A DNA stretch of 64,000 nt from contig CABRHX010000008.1 in NCBI GenBank assembly GCA_902470805.1, positions 1-64,000 of the forward strand, in the 5' to 3' direction. Origin of the DNA: an uncultured Collinsella sp. GTDB lineage: Bacteria > Actinomycetota > Coriobacteriia > Coriobacteriales > Coriobacteriaceae. Made by a program: the position numbers and the translations under genes. Below the pieces are notes generated by a model. It searched no databases and was not told the DNA's origin. It was given only the letters and a program-made list of their open reading frames with translations. Positions within the stretch are counted from its first letter, which is position 1, and every line of letters begins with the position of its first letter. Of the stretch, positions 29,779-38,168 are shown one piece after another.

Positions 29779-31101
29779 TTAGTCGTCCTTGTCGTCTTTC
29801 ATGACAACGGTGGTCTCGGTGTGGCTGAAGGTGTCGTGCTTCTCGGTCAGGTCGAGCTCGCCACAATACTCATCGGCATGGGTTGCTTCGTTGGCCGTCT
29901 TGAGCTGGCCTACCAGTAGCACGTCTCCGATAATCACGATGATCAGCGGCGCGATGATGTTGATGAGGATGCCCTCGATATCAAAGGTGAGGTAATCCGG
30001 ATCGAAGGCGTTCTCACCCATAAAGAGAATCTGGGAGAGGATAAATCCGATCACAAAGAACAGCACCGAGGCGATGGCGAGCTTGGGCTTGGAGCAGGGG
30101 AGCTCGCCGACCAAGCGGCCGGTCTGGCCGTTCATGGCAAACAGGTAGCTCTTGCCGTTCCACGAGGTGGAGAGCATCCAGACGGGGAACAGGGCGTAGT
30201 CGCTGTCTTCCCAGGTGTAGTCGAGCTGCTTGCTTTCGACCGTGGCATCGTCGTATTCGTCGACGACGGTCTCGCGCAGGGCCGAGACCGTGCTTTCTTC
30301 CATGCGGCGCTCGGCGCGCGCCTTGCAGGTCTCGCAGTCCTCGTCGTAACGGTTGGCGATGTAGCCGGGCATATATGCGACCGAGAACGGACGCAGTGCG
30401 TCGTAGTCAAACGGCTCGATGGCGTCCATGTGGCCGTCGGGCATCTTGGATGATCCGTCGACGGGCACGCGCTTAAACGAGATATTGCCCTTGCGATAGG
30501 CATCGTAGTGGTCGGTGGTCGTGACGGTGCGGTCGGATTCCTCGGTCACGGTCTCGTTGGTCGCGTCAAAGTACACTTCGCCGTCAACGCGGGCGCCGTA
30601 GAGCCAAAACGGCACGTAGACACCTTGGACCTCGTCGATATGGTTGCCGGTGACAAAGCTCTTGGGCAGCAAGATCTTGCCCTTGTAGTGTTCCTTGAGT
30701 GCGGCCGTGACGTCGTCGTGCCCGAGCTTAAACGGAATTACCAGGTCGGGCGAGAAGTCGCCAGAGAGCTGGCCGGGCGCCACGGCGGAGTTGCCGCAGT
30801 ACGGGCAGGTGGTGACGGCGACGGTGCCGTCGGACACGAGCTCGGCGCCGCACGACGAGCAGATGTAGCCGGCGTTTTGGGCCAGCTCCTGCACGGCATC
30901 GTCGACAGCAGGCTTGGGCGTTGCGGCTGCTGCATCGGCTTTGGCATCGGCCTTGTCCTGGCGCTCGCGATAGAGGGCCTCGACTTCTTCGACTTCAAAA
31001 CGAGAATCGCAGTAGTCGCAGACGAGCTTTTGCTCGGCACTGGCAAAGTGAAGGGGGCCGCCGCACGCGGGGCATTGATAGTTGACGCTCTCGAAGGCCA
31101 T
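29779..31101 (-). CDS. Zinc-ribbon membrane protein (TFIIB-type ribbon)
   Basis: A 440-residue protein. The N-terminal ribbon is CPACGGPLHFASAEQKLVCDYC (19 residues between the outer pairs), with a second CSSCGAELVSDGTVAVTTCPYC at about 83. A central domain contains a CETCKAR motif, and two hydrophobic segments near the C-terminus (SVLFFVIGFILSQILFM and IIAPLIIVIIGDVLLVG) indicate membrane anchoring. The protein type is widespread in Firmicutes and Actinobacteria but has no known reaction. It lies between the SPFH and DUF4428-type genes and is probably co-transcribed. Confidence 0.75.
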   Translation of the reverse strand: MAFESVNYQCPACGGPLHFASAEQKLVCDYCDSRFEVEEVEALYRERQDKADAKADAAAATPKPAVDDAVQELAQNAGYICSSCGAELVSDGTVAVTTCPYCGNSAVAPGQLSGDFSPDLVIPFKLGHDDVTAALKEHYKGKILLPKSFVTGNHIDEVQGVYVPFWLYGARVDGEVYFDATNETVTEESDRTVTTTDHYDAYRKGNISFKRVPVDGSSKMPDGHMDAIEPFDYDALRPFSVAYMPGYIANRYDEDCETCKARAERRMEESTVSALRETVVDEYDDATVESKQLDYTWEDSDYALFPVWMLSTSWNGKSYLFAMNGQTGRLVGELPCSKPKLAIASVLFFVIGFILSQILFMGENAFDPDYLTFDIEGILINIIAPLIIVIIGDVLLVGQLKTANEATHADEYCGELDLTEKHDTFSHTETTVVMKDDKDD

Positions 31102-31125
31102 GATCGGTCCTTTCGCTGCCGGAGG

Positions 31126-31863
31126 CTATGCGCCGATGGCGCCGCCGCAGTATTCGCAGCGCCCACTGGCATCGGGAATGGTGGTGGCTCCGCAGAAGGG
31201 GCAGGTCACCGCGGTCTTGGGGGCCTTGGCGGCCACGACGCTGTCGCGCGTCTCCTGGCGCAGCTGCACCAGCGCATCGCGGACTTCAGTTGCCTGGCGC
31301 TTGGCCTCGCGATATTCGATGGAGCCGCGCTGATCGATGGTGGAGTCGTTCACGCGCAGGTTGATCTCGGTGAAGTACGGCGTGTTGACGTGAATGGTCA
31401 GGTTAAAGTCGTAATCCAGGTCGTAATGCGGCGGGTCGTAGCTCTCGCGCTCGCCGTCCTTGGTCTCGCGATAGATCTCGGTGCGCTGCTCGTCGATATC
31501 CATATCGCAGCCGAGTACCTGCGAGAACTCGATGATGTCGGGATTGGCGTCGCGCCAGCGGCTCTGCGAAGTGATGATCAGCAGGCCCGCGTCCTCATCG
31601 AGCATAATATTGGTGCGCCCGGCAGAAAGCGTGCGCGTGGGGTTGAACGAAGACAGGCGCTCGGCGTTGGCCTCGCGGTAGGCGAGTTGCTCACGGATAT
31701 CGTCCGCGGTGCTGGAGCGATAGCCGTGAAAGTAGGGGGAGAGCTTGCCGGCGCACTCTTTGCACAGGTAGCCTTCATTGATTTTTGTCTTACCTAGAAG
31801 TCCCAGCTCGGTACCGCAAATCGCGCACTCTTTCTTCTCGAACATCTTGTCAAAGAAGCCCAT
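31126..31863 (-). CDS. DUF4428-type zinc-ribbon protein
   Basis: A 245-residue soluble protein. The N-terminal ribbon is CAICGTELGLLGKTKINEGYLCKEC. A middle domain of about 130 residues (IMLDEDAGLLIITSQSRWRDANPDII...) follows. The C-terminal ribbon is CPFCGATTIPDASGRCEYCG. It is the first gene of the minus-strand zinc-ribbon group, with 24 bases to the next gene. Function is unknown; the repeated ribbon architecture in three consecutive genes suggests a multi-subunit assembly. Confidence 0.75.
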   Translation of the reverse strand: MGFFDKMFEKKECAICGTELGLLGKTKINEGYLCKECAGKLSPYFHGYRSSTADDIREQLAYREANAERLSSFNPTRTLSAGRTNIMLDEDAGLLIITSQSRWRDANPDIIEFSQVLGCDMDIDEQRTEIYRETKDGERESYDPPHYDLDYDFNLTIHVNTPYFTEINLRVNDSTIDQRGSIEYREAKRQATEVRDALVQLRQETRDSVVAAKAPKTAVTCPFCGATTIPDASGRCEYCGGAIGA

Positions 31864-32210
31864 GGCTGCCTCCCATCAACAGGTAGCGTGTGTCACTTTT
31901 GATGATGGGGGAGTGCGTGATCCTTCGCGATACCCAGACGGCTCAAGGAGTCTCCACAACTGGGACACATGGCCCATTTTTGACTAGTCATTGGGGACGT
32001 ACTTAAATGAGTGGTAGTTGGAGACACTCCTGGCCGAGCTGGAGATCGCGCGCGTCCCTTCTGGTCCATGCGGCTCAAAATCGCGGCGTGATGTGGACGA
32101 CTGGGGACGAATTAGCAGCATTTCGAGCTTGGTTTCGATATTGAGACTGGTTCTTTATTATAATAGAATTCCAGACAATTGAGCGGCCGGGGGTTAACCA
32201 TGGGGGGGGC
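31864..32210. other. Divergent intergenic region with imperfect palindrome
   Basis: This 347-base gap separates the zinc-ribbon operon from the LuxR-type gene. It holds an imperfect inverted repeat (AGGAGTCTCCACAACT near 31949 and AGTTGGAGACACTCCT near 32013) with a nested copy of the TAGTCATTGGGGACGT element. A TATAAT (32159-32164) could be the -10 of the LuxR-type gene. No open frame is supported. Confidence 0.55.
31982..32018. repeat. TAGTCATTGGGGACGT element, copy 1
   Basis: GACTAGTCATTGGGGACGTA followed by CTTAAATGAG. Near-identical copies occur at 38038-38071, 41440-41496 and 61127-61160. Confidence 0.8.
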
Positions 32211-33746
32211 ATGGGAGACACAACCGCATATTTGCGTCGGGGCATTCGGGAGATTATATGCCTGGCGCTGTTCTTCTTCACGTTTTTGGCGTGCGAGTAT
32301 CTCTTTGATGTGCGCATAGCCGAGTTCGTGCCATCGAGTGAGGTCGCCATCTACGAGAGCATCGTTGTCGGCGCGAGCGTGATTGGCTTTTTCGTGCGCC
32401 CATTTCTGTACTATCGCCATCCCCAGGCAATCGATGCGACGAGCGATATTACAGGCGTGCTGTTGGTATCGGCGTTGCTGCTGATGATTATGGCAGTGCG
32501 GTTTGAGGTGGTAATTGCCGGCGGCCTGGTGGCGTGCTGCGCGCTGGGCTACTGCGGATCGACTGCTCATGCAAATTTTGCGAGGCGCTTTGCGCGAACG
32601 CCCTGCTTGGCGCGCGCCGCCGCACTTTCTTACGCCATGGGCGTTCTGGTGCAGGTTCTCAACCACATGGTGATGCCTGTCGGCATTCCTCAGCAGGCTG
32701 TTCTGGTCGTCTGTGCGATCGCGCAGGTGGCGTTGCTCCACGGTGCCCGACGCGCCAAGCTGCGCGACGAGTCCGATCCCAGCTTTGAACCCAGTGTTGC
32801 CGGGCTTTCGGTAGATGCTTTGGAATATGGCGCCAAGTGGCAAGACGATCCCGAGGCAAAGGCGGCATTCCGTCGTGCCGTAGTTCGCCTGACCGTGGCG
32901 ACGGCGTATCTTTCCGGCGTATTCGCCGCTCTCAACGCGGGCTTCACGACCTTGCATGCTGTCGGAGCCGTCGATTTGGGCGATTGGCCGCGCCTGCTGC
33001 TTGTCGTGAGCTCGTTGGCCGCTGGCGCACTATTTGACCTGCACGGCCGTTCGTATATGAATATCGGCATGACATGCGCCGCCATACTGTCCACGCTTTC
33101 GTTCTTTGTGCTCATCGTCGATGGCAATGGCGGCAACGAGCTTGCTGCCACGATCATCTTTTATCTGGGCTCGGGCTTTTTCGTGGTGTTCTTTACCACA
33201 AAATATGCCGCCGTCTCGCTCTATGCGCGCTGGTCATATTTTTGGCCGTGCATGGGTCGCGTCGTCAACAACGTGTGCTCGATGTTCGTGACGGCGCCGG
33301 CAGTGGCGATTATCTCGAGTCAAAATGTGCTGGCTGCGGTCGGTGCAGCGCTCGTGATGTTTGTGGGCATTGCGATTACGCTGCTGGGGCAGTTGGGGCA
33401 ACGAGCCGATGATGCCGTGATGCAGGATGGCCTGCCGCTTGCCACCGACGATCTTGGTGGGGATCTTGCGCCCACATGCCCCGACCCCGAGCCCGTGGAG
33501 GCGGCGGAGCTCACGTCCGATGAACGCCTCGATGCTTTCGTCGCCACCTTTGGGCTTACAGAGCGCGAGCACGATATTCTTGAGGTCTTGGTCGTTTCGG
33601 ACCAGAGCGTTCAGGACATCGCCACAACGCTTTTCCTTTCGCGCTCCACGCTCTATCGTCACATTTCCTCGATCAACAAAAAGACCGGCACCGCCTCGCG
33701 CGTGGCCCTCATCAACTTCTTCTGGTCCTGGACACCCAAGGACTAG
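32211..33746 (+). CDS. LuxR-family regulator with large membrane domain
   Basis: A 511-residue protein. Residues 15-400 contain about twelve hydrophobic segments, like a transporter-derived sensor. The C-terminal 65 residues are a LuxR-type DNA-binding domain (FGLTEREHDILEVLVVSDQSVQDIATTLFLSRSTLYRHISSI). Such membrane-tethered LuxR proteins are numerous in Coriobacteriia and are thought to sense small molecules directly. No partner gene is adjacent. The start is preceded immediately by a run of eight Gs, with another ATG 11 bases upstream in a different frame, so the translation start could vary with the run length. Confidence 0.82.
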   Translation: MGDTTAYLRRGIREIICLALFFFTFLACEYLFDVRIAEFVPSSEVAIYESIVVGASVIGFFVRPFLYYRHPQAIDATSDITGVLLVSALLLMIMAVRFEVVIAGGLVACCALGYCGSTAHANFARRFARTPCLARAAALSYAMGVLVQVLNHMVMPVGIPQQAVLVVCAIAQVALLHGARRAKLRDESDPSFEPSVAGLSVDALEYGAKWQDDPEAKAAFRRAVVRLTVATAYLSGVFAALNAGFTTLHAVGAVDLGDWPRLLLVVSSLAAGALFDLHGRSYMNIGMTCAAILSTLSFFVLIVDGNGGNELAATIIFYLGSGFFVVFFTTKYAAVSLYARWSYFWPCMGRVVNNVCSMFVTAPAVAIISSQNVLAAVGAALVMFVGIAITLLGQLGQRADDAVMQDGLPLATDDLGGDLAPTCPDPEPVEAAELTSDERLDAFVATFGLTEREHDILEVLVVSDQSVQDIATTLFLSRSTLYRHISSINKKTGTASRVALINFFWSWTPKD

Positions 33747-33761
33747 CTAATCTCCCAATAA

Positions 33762-33828
33762 GTTGCGGTGGAATAGTCCCTAAATTAAAGTCACGGGGCT
33801 TTAAACAGGAACTATTTCACCGCAACTG
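33762..33828. repeat. 17-bp intergenic palindrome between LuxR-type and mgtA genes
   Basis: AGTTGCGGTGGAATAGT (33762-33778) and ACTATTTCACCGCAACT (33812-33828) pair with one wobble. Inside, TTAAAG and CTTTAA pair again. It lies between convergent genes and may serve as a bidirectional terminator. It is similar in build, but not in sequence, to the other palindromes in the window. Confidence 0.7.
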
Positions 33829-33927
33829 CTGGGGGGATAGACTGCGGCGGCGGCAGAGGCAACGGCAGCGGCGTTGGCAGCTGTGGTAGTGGCAACGGCA
33901 GCTGGCAGGGTGTTTTCCGTCTACTTG

Positions 33928-36696
33928 CTACAGCAGCTCGCCGTGGCGGGCAATGTAGCGGCGCTTTGCCAGCTGGGTGAGCGCGATATAGGCGGTAACG
34001 ATGCCAATGAGCAGCCCAAAAAAGCTCGTGGGCAGCGGCATGAGGCCGAGCACATCGGCGATGGGGCTTGCCGGCAGCCAGGTGACGAGCGCCAGGCCCA
34101 GCACGGTAAGAACGCACAATGCGGGCGCGGCGTGGTCGCGCGGGCTCGGCAGATGCGGGGAGCGCAACATGTGGACCACGAGTGTCTGCGACCACATGGA
34201 CTCGACAAACCAGCCGCTCTGGAAGAGCGCAGCAAAGGTCGCCATACCCGCGACGTCGCCCGCGGCGGCAAGCTCGGACCAGCTTGCGTCCACGGCGGCG
34301 GGGCACACGACAAAGAAGAGCGCGGCGAAGGTCACGATGTCAAACAGCGAGCTCACGGGGCCCAGCTCGAGCATAAAGCCCTTGATGGACGCGGCGTCCC
34401 AGGCACGCGGGCGGGCAGTCCAAGCGTCATCGACGGTGTCCCACGGCAGTGCGATGCACACGATCTCGTAGACCAGCGACAGCAGAACCAGCTGCAGGGC
34501 GCTCATGGGCAAAAACGGCAAGAACAGGCTCGCGACGGTCACGGACAGCACATTGCCAAAGTTGGAGCTCACCGTGGTCTTGAGGTACTTGAGCAGGTTG
34601 CCGTAAGTGCGGCGGCCTTCGATGATGCCGCGCTCGAGCACGCCCAGGTCCTTCTGAAGCAAGATGATATCGGCGGATTCCTTGGCAATATCGACGGCCG
34701 AATCGACCGAGATGCCGCAATCGCTCGCACGCATGGCGGCGGCGTCGTTGATGCCGTCGCCCATAAAGCCCACGGTGTGGCCGAGCATCTCGCGCATGAC
34801 ACGTACCAGGCGCGCCTTCTGCAGCGGCGAGAGCTTGGCGAAGAGGTGGGTTTTCTCGGCGCGCTCGGCAAGTTCGGCGTCATCGAGCGCATCGATCTCG
34901 GAGCCGAGCAAGACGTTGCTCGCATCGATACCAATCTGCTCGCAGACGGTGGCGGCGACGCGGTCGTTGTCGCCGGTTAGGACCTTGACCGCCACGCCCT
35001 TGGCCTCGAGGGTGGCGACGGCGCCCGCGGCACTTGCTTTGGGCGGATCGAGGAAGGCCAAAAAGCCCATCAGCACCATGTCGCACTCGTCGGCGATGCC
35101 AAACTCGCCCACGCAGCGCGGATTGGTCTTCTGCGCCACGGCAATTACGCGTAGGCCCTCGGCGTTAAGTCCGGCGATCTGCTCGCGAATCTGGGCGAGC
35201 TTCTCGTCGGTGAGCGGCTGAGCGATGCCATCGATCTCGACAAAGGAGCAGATCTCGAGCATTTCCTCGGCAGCGCCCTTGGTAACCATCTGGGTTTTGC
35301 CTTGGGCGTCGGCGACAACCACGCTCAGGCGACGGCGCGAGAAATCGAAGGGAACCTCGTCGACCTTGGTATAGCGGTCGCGCAGACTCTGGCCCAGCAT
35401 AGAATCGGGCACGACGGCCGAGGGCGTCACATCGGCACGGTCGATTACGGCCAGGTCGATAAGATTTTTGAGGCCGGTTTGGAAGAAGCTATTCAAAAAT
35501 GCATGGCGCAGCACGCGTGCGTCTTCGTTGCCGTCGGTGCTGAGATAGCGCTCGAGCACGATGCGGTCTTCGGTGAGGGTGCCGGTCTTGTCGCAGCACA
35601 GGACGTCCATCGCGCCGAGGTTTTGAATTGCCGGCAGCTCCTTGACGATAACCTGGCGACGGGCGAGGTCCTTGGCGCCCTGCGACAGGCTCGTGGTCAC
35701 GATGACGGGAAGCATTTGCGGCGTGATGCCCACGGCCACGCTCGTGGCGAACAGCAGCGCGTCGATGACGTTGCCCTTGGTGGCGGCGTTGATGGCAAAG
35801 ACGGCCGGCGCCATAACGAGCATGAGGCGTACGAGCAACATGGAGACGCTCGAGACGCCGCGGTCAAACGCGCTCTTTTCGCCGCGCCCGTTGAGCATCT
35901 TGGCGATGCCGCCCAGGTAGGTGTCCGAGCCGGTGGCAACGACAAGCGCCATGGCGGCGCCGTTTTGCACGGAGGTGCCGGTAAAGACGATGTTCTTGCA
36001 GGCAGAGAGTGGCAGTGCGGAGCCGTCGGCGCCCTCGACGACGGTGACGGCGGTGGTCTTCTCGACGGCCTCGCTCTCGCCGGTGAGTGCGGACTCGATC
36101 ACAAACAGGTCGCGCGCGGTGATGATGCGGGCATCTGCCGGCACCATATCGCCGGCAGAGAGACGGATTACATCGCCGGGGACGAGCTCGTCGAAGGGGA
36201 TCTCGATGCGCTCGCCGTCGCGCAGGGCGGTGCAAGTGTTGGAGACCAGGTCCTTGAGGGCCTCGGCCGCATTGCCGCTGCGGGCTTCCTGGATAAACTT
36301 CATGCCGCCCGATACCAGCAGCATGATGCCGATGACGATGACCGTGGAGGGGTCGCGCTGCGGTTCGGGCACGGCGAGCACGTCGATGTAGAGCGAGACC
36401 AGTGCGAGCGCGGCGAGGATGCCGGCGAAGGGATCGATGAACGCATCGGCGATGCGGCGGGCGAGCGTTTTGGTCGTTGCCTCGATGGTGTTGGGGCCGA
36501 CGGCGTTCAGGCGCTCAGTTGCCTGCTCGACGGTGAGGCCGTTTGCCGTGGCGTCAAGCAGTACGAGGGCGTCCTCGGCACTATGGGTGGCGGCGAATAT
36601 GGTGTTCTTGGACAGGCCGGTATGAGCGGCAGGGCGCGTCGTGCGGCGGCGCTTGGAGATGGCCTCGAGTACCGTGACGGTTTTGAGCATCAGCAT
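33928..36696 (-). CDS. mgtA: Magnesium-importing P-type ATPase MgtA
   Basis: A 922-residue membrane pump of the P3B type. Catalytic DKTGTLTEDRI carries the phosphorylated Asp. Other family marks are TGES (SALTGESEAVEK), KGAAEEM in the nucleotide domain, TGDN (VLTGDNDRVAATVC) and GDGINDAAAMRASDCGISV. Ten or so membrane spans are expected. It imports Mg2+ at the cost of ATP, usually when Mg2+ is scarce. The ATG at 36696 has AAGGAGGACC upstream. The gene is preceded by a leader of about 270 bases with its own small frame and hairpin, a feature shared in principle with mgtA leaders elsewhere. Confidence 0.93.
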   Translation of the reverse strand: MLMLKTVTVLEAISKRRRTTRPAAHTGLSKNTIFAATHSAEDALVLLDATANGLTVEQATERLNAVGPNTIEATTKTLARRIADAFIDPFAGILAALALVSLYIDVLAVPEPQRDPSTVIVIGIMLLVSGGMKFIQEARSGNAAEALKDLVSNTCTALRDGERIEIPFDELVPGDVIRLSAGDMVPADARIITARDLFVIESALTGESEAVEKTTAVTVVEGADGSALPLSACKNIVFTGTSVQNGAAMALVVATGSDTYLGGIAKMLNGRGEKSAFDRGVSSVSMLLVRLMLVMAPAVFAINAATKGNVIDALLFATSVAVGITPQMLPVIVTTSLSQGAKDLARRQVIVKELPAIQNLGAMDVLCCDKTGTLTEDRIVLERYLSTDGNEDARVLRHAFLNSFFQTGLKNLIDLAVIDRADVTPSAVVPDSMLGQSLRDRYTKVDEVPFDFSRRRLSVVVADAQGKTQMVTKGAAEEMLEICSFVEIDGIAQPLTDEKLAQIREQIAGLNAEGLRVIAVAQKTNPRCVGEFGIADECDMVLMGFLAFLDPPKASAAGAVATLEAKGVAVKVLTGDNDRVAATVCEQIGIDASNVLLGSEIDALDDAELAERAEKTHLFAKLSPLQKARLVRVMREMLGHTVGFMGDGINDAAAMRASDCGISVDSAVDIAKESADIILLQKDLGVLERGIIEGRRTYGNLLKYLKTTVSSNFGNVLSVTVASLFLPFLPMSALQLVLLSLVYEIVCIALPWDTVDDAWTARPRAWDAASIKGFMLELGPVSSLFDIVTFAALFFVVCPAAVDASWSELAAAGDVAGMATFAALFQSGWFVESMWSQTLVVHMLRSPHLPSPRDHAAPALCVLTVLGLALVTWLPASPIADVLGLMPLPTSFFGLLIGIVTAYIALTQLAKRRYIARHGELL

Positions 36697-36779
36697 AGGG
36701 TCCTCCTTGTTGAGGGGAGTTAGCGTACGTGTCGTATTTGCTTCAAAAAACCTAGATGTCGCTCACGTCAAGCTCACGA

Positions 36780-36815
36780 GCCACCACAAAGGGGACAGGC
36801 ACCTTTGTGGTGGTT
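36780..36815. repeat. CCACCACAAAGG palindrome, copy 3 (loop inverted)
   Basis: CCACCACAAAGG and CCTTTGTGGTGG are perfect arms around GGACAGGCA, which is the reverse complement of the loop in the copies at 20135 and 21583. It is therefore an opposite-facing copy. It lies inside the mgtA leader between the small frame and mgtA. Confidence 0.85.
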
Positions 36816-36836
36816 TTGACGATCGGTTGGTGGCGC

Positions 36837-36908
36837 TTATGCGAATACGGAATCCTCGCGGCGTGCCGAGGGCGACATGCAGGTTTTTCGACTAGGACTG
36901 CCTTCCAT
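36837..36908 (-). CDS. Possible 23-residue leader peptide of mgtA
   Basis: The frame MEGSPSRKTCMSPSARREDSVFA starts at an ATG with a perfect AAGGAGG seven bases upstream (36915-36921). It lies about 60 bases after the predicted mgtA transcription start and 140 bases before mgtA. It has two proline codons and several Arg codons. Translation of a short leader frame controls mgtA in enterobacteria; the sequence here is unrelated, so the role is inferred from position and ribosome site only. Confidence 0.5.
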   Translation of the reverse strand: MEGSPSRKTCMSPSARREDSVFA

Positions 36909-36974
36909 GGCACACCTCCTTAAGGCCGGGCGCAGCGCGCTTTGGGTATCTCGTACCCGTTTCAATCCGCCCGT

Positions 36975-37003
36975 ATTCTTGATGAGGGGGTTTGAAATGT
37001 CAA
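36975..37003 (-). promoter_or_regulatory. Promoter of the mgtA leader transcript
   Basis: On the minus strand TTGACA (36998-37003) and AAGAAT (36975-36980) are separated by 17 bases. Transcription would begin near 36968, giving a leader of about 270 bases. Confidence 0.65.
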
Positions 37004-37134
37004 CCCCCATTGTTCGGAAAACCATTCCCCCTGACAAAGCCTTTACAGAACGCCGCGGCCTCAAAGCGCGCCCGCATCGACGCTTCGCCTGCGCTAAACT
37101 GGAAGGCACGTACGCGATTACGAGAGGAGCCCGC

Positions 37135-37815
37135 ATGGAGGCTTACAAGCAAGAGTTCATCAAGTTCATGGTCGAGTCCGACGTTCTTAAGTTCGGCAGC
37201 TTTACGCTCAAGAGCGGCCGCCAGTCCCCGTTCTTTATGAACGCCGGCGCTTATGTGACGGGCTATCAGCTCAAGAAGCTGGGCGAGTATTACGCCCAGG
37301 CCATCCACGATAACTTTGGCGACGACTTTGACGTCCTGTTTGGGCCGGCCTACAAGGGTATTCCGCTGGCTGTCGTGACCGCCATTGCCTACCACGAGCT
37401 GTACGGCAAGGAGGTTAAGTACTGCTGCGACCGTAAGGAGGCCAAGGACCACGGTGCCGATAAGGGCAACCTGCTGGGTTATGAGCCCAAGGACGGCGAC
37501 CGTGTGGTCATGGTCGAGGACGTTACCACCAGCGGCAAGTCCATCGACGAGACCTATCCCAAGGTCAAGGCTGCTGCCGATGTCGAGATCAAGGGCCTGA
37601 TCGTGTCCCTCAACCGCATGGAGGTCGGCAAGGGCGGTGTGACCACCGCGCAGAAGGAGATCGAGGCCAAGTACGGTTTCCCCGTCGCGAGCATCGTCTC
37701 CATGGCCGAGGTCGTCGAGACCCTCTACAACCACGAGATCGACGGCAAGGTTGTCATCGACGACGAGCTCAAGACCGCCATCGACGCCTACTACGAGCAG
37801 TACGGAGCACGTTAG
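37135..37815 (+). CDS. pyrE: Orotate phosphoribosyltransferase
   Basis: Converts orotate and PRPP to orotidine 5'-phosphate in pyrimidine synthesis. It has 226 residues. Early motifs KFGSFTLKSGRQSPFFMNAG and FGPAYKGIPLAV match the family, and the PRPP-binding loop is VVMVEDVTTSGKSIDE. The ATG at 37135 has CGAGAGGAG upstream; a longer frame extends into the promoter region and lacks support. It stands alone, with no other pyr gene beside it. The stop codon is the first bases of structured element copy A. Confidence 0.93.
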   Translation: MEAYKQEFIKFMVESDVLKFGSFTLKSGRQSPFFMNAGAYVTGYQLKKLGEYYAQAIHDNFGDDFDVLFGPAYKGIPLAVVTAIAYHELYGKEVKYCCDRKEAKDHGADKGNLLGYEPKDGDRVVMVEDVTTSGKSIDETYPKVKAAADVEIKGLIVSLNRMEVGKGGVTTAQKEIEAKYGFPVASIVSMAEVVETLYNHEIDGKVVIDDELKTAIDAYYEQYGAR

Positions 37816-37981
37816 TTACGGCGTTTTACCAAACGCCGTAACTGCTCGACGCTGCGCGGGCCGCATTTGGACAATCTGACGTTCAACTTCAAGGGCGCGA
37901 CCAGAAGGTCAGCGCCCTTTCGTTTCACGTCACCTTGTCTCAAATGCGACCCGCTCGCTGTCCGTTCTCTACCTGCGGCGT
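37815..37981 (+). repeat. Structured intergenic element, copy A (after pyrE)
   Basis: Hairpin 1 GTTACGGCGTTT-TACC-AAACGCCGTAAC (37815-37842) overlaps the stop codon. The main arm GGGCCGCATTTG (37858-37869) pairs with CAAATGCGACCC (37941-37952), with one mismatch. The apical hairpin AAGGGCGC-GACCAGAAGGTC-A-GCGCCCTT is at 37891-37919. Conserved unpaired segments are CTGCTCGACGCTGCGCG before and CGCTCGCTGTCCGT, CTACCTGCGGCGT after. Copies B and C share these but with different arms. Confidence 0.82.
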
Positions 37982-38037
37982 CGTCTTGCTCCGAATGCGG
38001 CCCGTTCGCTGCCGTTGCCAAGGCATCGGCGTTGCCG

Positions 38038-38071
38038 GACTAGTCATTGGGGACGTTCATAAATGACTACT
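38038..38071. repeat. TAGTCATTGGGGACGT element, copy 2
   Basis: GACTAGTCATTGGGGACGTT followed by CATAAATGACTAC, with AGTCATT/AATGACT pairing. It follows structured element A directly, as copies 3 and 4 follow elements B and C. Confidence 0.8.
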
Positions 38072-38077
38072 CAGGAA

Positions 38078-38143
38078 CGAGCGTGGATAATCTCCCGTTT
38101 TTGGCCTGTGTGCGGGCTCAAAGTGGGAGATTATCCACGCTCG
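38078..38143. repeat. GTGGATAATCTCCC palindrome, copy 1 (one side of Fic gene)
   Basis: CGAGCGTGGATAATCTCCC (38078-38096) and GGGAGATTATCCACGCTCG (38125-38143) are exact inverted copies. A direct-orientation copy with the same GTTTTTGGC loop start lies at 39516-39584, so the Fic gene is bracketed. Confidence 0.9.
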
Positions 38144-38168
38144 CTTTAATTTGCCTGGGCTGCGATGC

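Larger units (their letters stand above)
36697..37134. other. mgtA-pyrE divergent intergenic region
   Basis: The 438-base gap holds the mgtA promoter and leader on the minus strand, one CCACCACAAAGG palindrome, and the pyrE promoter. A possible pyrE -10 is TAAACT at 37095-37100, preceded by GCGC. The parts are listed separately. Confidence 0.6.

Noticed and set aside
36697..36930. M-box (magnesium) riboswitch before mgtA
   Set aside because: The conserved M-box core segments were not found; the region is better described as a small frame plus a repeat hairpin.
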